Source of the DNA: Rutstroemia sp. NJR-2017a BVV2
Lineage: Eukaryota; Ascomycota; Leotiomycetes; Helotiales; Rutstroemiaceae
Assembly: GCA_002946415.1 (NCBI GenBank)
Contig: NJPS01000037.1
Span: forward strand, 186,001 to 250,000
DNA: 64,000 nt
Direction of reading: 5' to 3'
Made by a program: the position numbers and the translations under genes. The notes below the pieces were generated by a model that was not told the DNA's origin, searched no databases, and saw only the letters and a list, made by a program, of their open reading frames with translations. This document shows, one piece after another, positions 58,846 to 64,000 of the stretch (the stretch's first letter is position 1; each line of letters begins with the position of its first letter).

Positions 58846-60525
58846 AGTAACGACCCAGCATTGGCATCGGATAATTCAAAATGGGAGGTGAGCAGAGGCA
58901 GCAGGTGAGCAGTGAGGTATAGACTAGATAGAGTATGGAATAGTTTCTAAAAGAAAATCAAAAGCGATCTTGTATTTCACTCATCTACTTAGAGAAAGTG
59001 GAGCTTCTTTCGTATGCCGTGGGTATAAATATGTAGTCGACGGATGGAATTGTCACAGGCAGACTCACTGACATCAGTATGACGACGGGTTGTAGGAGAT
59101 GTTCAATGTACAGAGGTGGAGGATTCTAGCTGGATCTGCGCTTGACTTGACTGGGCGATCTTGGGTGTTTGGAGTCGGAGAATCGCCGCTTTCGACGTCG
59201 TCAGTGATGAGAGTGCTATCATACATGTTTGTTTTGTTATTTTATACTTGAGAGATGGTGAAGATCATCACATCGACAGTGAAAGCGAAGTCTGTTGATG
59301 ATGATAACTCGCTGATGACAGTAGCAGTTAGTTCTCACGTATATGTTTGACAACAACAGCGGTTGCATTTACCGCAAGGAGATGAGCGACACTGATTCTT
59401 AATTCAATGAGAAATAAATGTATAGTATGGCAACAACCAAAGGGGCCTACATGGAGGAGGGAGAGGGGTGTTCGAGTCGCCAGAGTGTATATCGCTATCA
59501 TGGCGACACTGAATGACTGACCAACTGTTCACCTCGTAGCAAAATTTGCTTCTATTTGCTCTTTAATTACCGAAGATAGTATTTCTGGTAAGTCTTTATA
59601 CAGTCCTCAACTCAGTACAACAGTGAAAGCATCCTTGTGGATCCTGAAAGTTTTGCGGATACAAGTGAATATCTAGTTGAGGATATGGCATATGTGAATC
59701 GGCTCGCTTGAGCAATGAGCGGTATAAAAAGACGAAGGTAATCTCGAAGACACGATCAAATCAAAAAGAATCCCAGGCTTTTGGTGTCACCATGATATGG
59801 ATCGCTCAGATTGGAAGACGAACTCATACAAAGTAAAGTACAAAGAATATCCATAAGGTATCCAGAATTAATGGCTCTATATGGTGAATACGTGATCATG
59901 ACAGCAGTATTTCCAATCGACGACGATGATTCTCTAACGCAATGGCAATGAATAGCGAAGCATGACAACAAAAAACAGAAAAATATCGTAGAAGCAAGAC
60001 AGGTGCAGGGCCTTTCCTCAACGTAAGATTGCTGAGACTAAGTATTCCGAAGGCAGGCCATAAGTTTCGTAAGTAAGCATGAAGAGGAGACGAACTGCGG
60101 TTGCTTTTCTCATATATACAACAAAAGTCAGTTACAGCAGGCAGTGAACTATAGATGCACAGCCAGTTGAGATGAGATGGCTAGGATGAGATGTGAAGCG
60201 AAGTGAAGTGCAAGTTGTGCAACGAGGTATCATCTCATAAAAACCATGCTGCAAAGCAAGTCATTGGTAGTACGAAGACTCCTCCGACCATAAACCGTGG
60301 ATGCAGTTGATCCAACGAGTGGAATCCTGATTCCTGAAGCCGTATTGATATATAGCGTCCTCTCCACCAGCTTCCCAGTTCTCCATATTCACTCTCCCGT
60401 ACAGTCCACCCTCTCTTCAATCCAATCAACACCTCAGTTTCCATCCACTCCTTCCGTCCCCCAAAACAAGAGCCAAAAACCACATCCCAAACACCTATCC
60501 CTTCCAAATCTCATTAAACCCCCAC
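58846..60525. other. Intergenic region
   Basis: 1.7 kb without convincing coding sequence, rich in GATGA/CATCA repeats (about 59250-59330). Confidence 0.4.
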
Positions 60526-60531
60526 AAAAAA
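60526..60531 (-). terminator. RNA polymerase III T-run terminator of tRNA-Gly
   Basis: Six consecutive T on the minus strand, a few bases after the tRNA 3' end. Confidence 0.7.
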
Positions 60532-60534
60532 CTT

Positions 60535-60628
60535 TGCTTGGTGTGAGGTTCGAACTCACGTCTCCTGCTATTCCGCACTTGCATACAATATTGGGAAGCA
60601 GACCAGTTAACCACTACTACAACCAAGC
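60535..60628 (-). tRNA. tRNA-Gly (anticodon CCC) with a 22-nt intron
   Basis: Minus-strand cloverleaf. The 7-bp acceptor GCTTGGT/ACCAAGC is perfect, and the T-arm is GTGAG-TTCGAAC-CTCAC. D-stem TAGT/ACTG has an AGTGGTTA loop. Anticodon stem TCTGC/GCAGG (one wobble) closes the loop TTCCCA..A. Anticodon CCC is at 60593-60595. The intron (60570-60591) sits one base 3' of the anticodon, the canonical eukaryotic position. The discriminator base A is at 60535. Confidence 0.93.
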
Positions 60629-62454
60629 TAGATGGGCCAAAGGAATTGCACCACGGAGAAGAGGTGTTTGTTCGCTTTGACGTGGGGGGAGGATTATTGG
60701 GGTATTTCAATGAACGGAAGGGAAATGGAGGAAAGGGAGGAAAGGGGTGGAGGGGTGGCAGGGGGATAGTGAATGTGAGGAGGAGATTAGATGAGCGGAT
60801 ATAGGGAGATGACGGAAATGAACTAACCGAGGGGGAAGACAAGTAAGTGTTGGGTGAATGAGTTTACTTAGGAACGGCGTATTCTCATCGTGACATCACT
60901 GTGTCCAACATCGCTCCTCCTGCAAAAGACTAGCTTCAACTGACATTGGAGGTTCTGCTGTGCGGGCATATGAACTAGTCTAGTGGATGATTGATCAGAT
61001 GGAAACCGCAAGGCTCAAACTATGCATAGAAGGTAAATGCTTTCTCATCACTTCAGCGCTGGGCATTCTTTGGTGTTGTGATGAGCGAGACCTTCACCCT
61101 TCCGCCACATACCCTTCATCCCGCAGATATATGATGTGATCGGAAGGCTTGAGCTACTCAGCACAACAAGATAGATCGTGAGACGCGGGAAAGCATTCTC
61201 AAAGCGCTATTCGTTATGCTCACTGGGTGCATCTAACATTACTCTTGGTAAGCAGCTTGCTTTTCCCATTACCGCAATTCAGCCTTCATTGACCACAGAA
61301 ACCCGCCAGGTTTGACTATACCAACCACTCTCAACTCTTCTCAAACCCCATCTCCGAAGCCCTAGAGATACTTCTCGCAGTCCCTACTAAGTCACTACTG
61401 GGATTCAATTCCTTGACTCGATATTCTTAGGATTACTGGGGGCGCAAAGTTCAAAAGTATAGTCAACGAACATGAGGGTTGTTGGCAAGCAGCGGCGGGA
61501 AAACTTCAAAGCCCCTTAGATATACAGGTCGTAAAAGTGAACTACCCATACACCCATCACTCCTCACATTCTTCCTTCCTGGACACTTGTCGTCGGCTCG
61601 ATGTAAGAAGTTGATTATGGAAGCAGTACAGTTAGCAGCGTATCTAATGATAAAACCCCTGAGAGCTTGGCATGGAATTTAGTTAGATGCAGGCAGATTG
61701 GCACATGGCGGGAGGGGGAATCCCATCCTATCGATTTTCACGGATAGCAGAGTAGTACTACTTCGTGCTGAGCCCAAGCATGAGGATTTCTGGGGATATG
61801 AATTGCAGGACGAATCTCTCGTGGGAGGAGAAGTTGTTGATCCAACCCTCCAAGAATACTACTGACGAACGAACAACCGGTATCCTGTAAAGTACGGCAA
61901 GAAGGCAGAAGATTGAGCCGCGCAAGGAGTGGCAAGTGTGTATTCCTCAAACTACCGTGCCATTAAGCGATAAAAATATATTTCGGACACCTAGATGGGA
62001 GAGATACTAAAGCTATACCCGATAGATTGATGACCCCTAAATAAACAGTCCATTTCCATCCAGTAACAGACCAAGATCATTAAATCAACCCCCCATTCCC
62101 CGTATCCATATCCATATCGCCGACAGCATCAAACAAGTTGGGTCATCATCCATCCAAAAGAAATCATACATGTAGCCCTCCCGGATGATCAAGCGACCTT
62201 GTCCGATCGAACCCAACCGAAGATTTCCCAAATACGCCGTTCTCTAACCGTATACGCCAACATATCCTACATCCGCAATCCGTGGGAATATCCGATCCAT
62301 TTCAATGACAATTGTCGCGAAAGAAGAAATTGGGACGTCGGCATTGCGTTTGTTTTTTGGTGGAGAACGAACCTAGCGGCCGTTGGTCCACTATGAAATC
62401 ATCCTATGTCATGTATCGATGACCCCTCGCAAATTCGACAATGTGCCTGCTGTA
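60629..62454. other. Intergenic region
   Basis: 1.8 kb. Nothing coding recognised beyond random short ORFs. Confidence 0.4.
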
Positions 62455-62568
62455 TTAGACGGGCACTGTTCCGCCTTCTCTTCGCATGCCAATGTTGATC
62501 AGGGCTGATAGACCGATCAGGAAGATGATGCACATCAGAACGATAAGGACGATGGGCGTGGTCTGCAT
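62455..62568 (-). CDS. Single-pass membrane microprotein, 37 aa
   Basis: ATG at 62568 in the favourable context CCAAAATG. 37 codons and a TAA. The protein is MQTTP, then a strongly hydrophobic helix (IVLIVLMCIIFLIGLSALI), a short basic stretch (GMRREGG) and TVPV. Third positions are mostly C/G, as in the window's expressed genes. It sits alone in a gene-poor tract. No named family comes to mind. A tail-anchored or assembly-type small subunit is possible. Confidence 0.6.
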   Translation of the reverse strand: MQTTPIVLIVLMCIIFLIGLSALINIGMRREGGTVPV

Positions 62569-64000
62569 TTTGGCGATGAAGGGAGGGGTAATTGGTTGGG
62601 TGGGTGTTGGAGAGCAGGAATTGGGATGCGAAAATCGAATCGATGGATGATCTGATACTTTCGATATAATCAGTCAATGGAGTTCGATGAGAGTGTACAA
62701 GCTGGTAGGACAACAGCCGTGAAGTTGGCAGATAAGACGGTGCAGGCGATAGGAAGCTGTGCTCACCAGATTGTCTGCGGTCGTACGACGTTGGCAGATG
62801 ATATGCAATGCGCAGTATGGGACTCAATCGATCCCTCTAATCTCAATTCTAGAACAATCAATGAATGTTTTCGTCTGATCTTTCGAGTTGCAAGCAAGCA
62901 AGCAAGTTGTGTCGAGTTGTGTCGAGTTGTGTCGAGGGTGGCTGTTGTCAGTCGTCCGTCGTCAGTAGTCCAGTAACCCCGCAGTTTGGTTAGTTGTACG
63001 AAAAATTAACGTGTAACGTGTACCTGAATAACCTCAAAAAAAGACGAGTCAAGAAAGAATTTCTTGGGAAGCGATTGAAAGGGAATCTCGTGTTAGAGAT
63101 TAGAAAACTTAGCAGCAGAGTCTGCGAGAGAAAAAAGAGAGCGATACGAGCCAACCAATGCAGCCTACCTTTGGCCAAGTCTAACGAACACGAGAAATGT
63201 GACATGGAGGGCATCTGGATCTGGGCCATCGACTACCGACCATCGAATCGAGGGAAGGAAAAACAGAATCCTCAAGGGCGGCAAGGTTGGGGCGATGCAA
63301 AAACCACCTTCGTCGAATAGGATTCGTCATATTCGCTTGCTTTTTGGAACAAAGTGACTACCGCATTGAGTAAAGTATCGGAATTCTGTAACTTTCCACA
63401 GCGCAGCATCAGATGTGACAAAAGCAAACGCGGTTCCTGATTTGACATCCGATCCGTGGGCCATGTAAGGTACGGAAGTACGAAGTACACATAGCAGCAG
63501 AGCAGCGCAGAGCAGCGCAGAGCAGAGCAGCTGGTTTCCGGGACTTCCGAATGGAAATGCGAGGAAATGCGAGGAAATACGACGAATACGGAATGCGGAA
63601 CACCGAGAATACCTGATACGCGTAACCTCATGCTAAGCCATTATGTCAACACAACAAGAACAAGGTCAACGAAACAAGGTCGGTCCAGCAGGGCAAGCAA
63701 GCACCAGCGCCGTCGAATGGAAAACTAGCAAAACCATGCTGTCGCGATCGCTCTCGCTGGCTCGGAAAAGTTTTGGTTCCGTTCATTTCCGAGACATTCA
63801 GGAACACGTAGGAGCTGTACGCTGTTCCAAGGTTATATGGAGGGGAGTATTTCTTGACGTCTTGGATCCCAAGCACTCCAAGACGAATTCGTGTTGTGGT
63901 GCTATTGCCGACTTGTTTTCCAGGAATTTGGGATTCATGAAAGATTTATTTGTTTACTCCTGAATGCACTAAGGTCATGGCTAGGACGCTGCTTGGCGCC
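62569..64000. other. Gene-poor end of window
   Basis: About 1.4 kb with short tandem repeats (AAGC tetranucleotide and TTGTGTCGAG x3 at 62891-62936; GCAGAGCAGC-like units at 63495-63535; GAAATGCGAG x2 near 63555). ORFs are unconvincing. Confidence 0.45.
62891..62936. repeat. Compound microsatellite/minisatellite (AAGC)n then (TTGTGTCGAG)x3
   Basis: Four-base AAGC units are followed by three exact 10-bp units. Confidence 0.85.

Noticed and set aside
60235..60507. 90-codon minus-strand ORF just downstream of the tRNA
   Set aside because: Would begin within 30 bp of the Pol III terminator; no motif, likely chance.
63643..63963. 106-codon plus-strand ORF with ATG
   Set aside because: Starts well but shows no family, no membrane or secretion signal, and lies in repeat-rich sequence; support too weak to list as a gene.

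Overview
The window is nuclear DNA of a filamentous ascomycete (Pezizomycotina). Genes are split by short introns (about 46-103 bp) with GTRNGT-type donors, CTAAC/CTGAC branch points and YAG acceptors. The families present (HET-NACHT-ankyrin NLR, cAMP-receptor-like GPCR, Dal5-type MFS permease, plant-wall CAZymes, sedolisin protease) are typical of plant-associated or litter-degrading fungi. Leotiomycetes is my best guess, but that is inference.

Layout. 0-3.1 kb: an OPT oligopeptide transporter, 5'-truncated by the window edge. 4.5-5.8 kb: secreted pectin lyase (PL1). 6.8-10.6 kb: a HET-NACHT-ankyrin NLR with an apparent frameshift. 12.0-12.5 kb: a small secreted four-cysteine protein. 12.5-16.0 kb: gene-poor. 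16.0-17.5 kb (-): a GPCR. 19.3-21.1 kb (-): an MFS permease. 22.8-23.1 kb (-): a tiny Cys-rich protein. 23.8-29.5 kb: a divergent CAZyme pair, intracellular GH31 alpha-xylosidase (-) and secreted GH3 glycosidase (+). 30.3-31.4 kb: F-box-like protein. 32.4-33.0 kb (-): proline-repeat membrane protein. 34.9-36.2 kb (-): GH5 beta-1,6-glucanase. 38.4-39.4 kb: CE1-like feruloyl/PHB esterase. 40.2-40.7 kb: small membrane protein. 41.0-42.6 kb (-): secreted haem peroxidase. 42.8-43.4 kb (-): an ORF broken by one in-frame stop. 44.3-46.4 kb: phenol-hydroxylase-like FAD monooxygenase. 46.8-50.4 kb: three poorly characterised minus-strand genes or gene remnants. 50.8-52.8 kb: sedolisin (S53) protease. 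53.4-54.7 kb (-): a membrane-anchored protein with a candidate Atg8-interacting motif. 56.8-58.8 kb: an unrecognised 654-aa protein. 58.8-64.0 kb: gene-poor, with an intron-containing tRNA-Gly(CCC) and a 37-codon membrane microprotein.

Functional theme. Secreted enzymes attack pectin (PL1), hemicellulose side chains and oligomers (GH3, CE1-like esterase), beta-1,6-glucan (GH5) and protein (S53). A peroxidase and an aromatic hydroxylase could deal with phenolics. OPT and MFS carriers import peptides and small organic acids or amides, and the GH31 enzyme would finish xylosylated oligosaccharides inside the cell. No PKS, NRPS or terpene synthase is present, so this is not a secondary-metabolite cluster. 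I saw no intact transposon.

All exon boundaries were read by eye from splice signals and reading frame; none is confirmed by transcript data.
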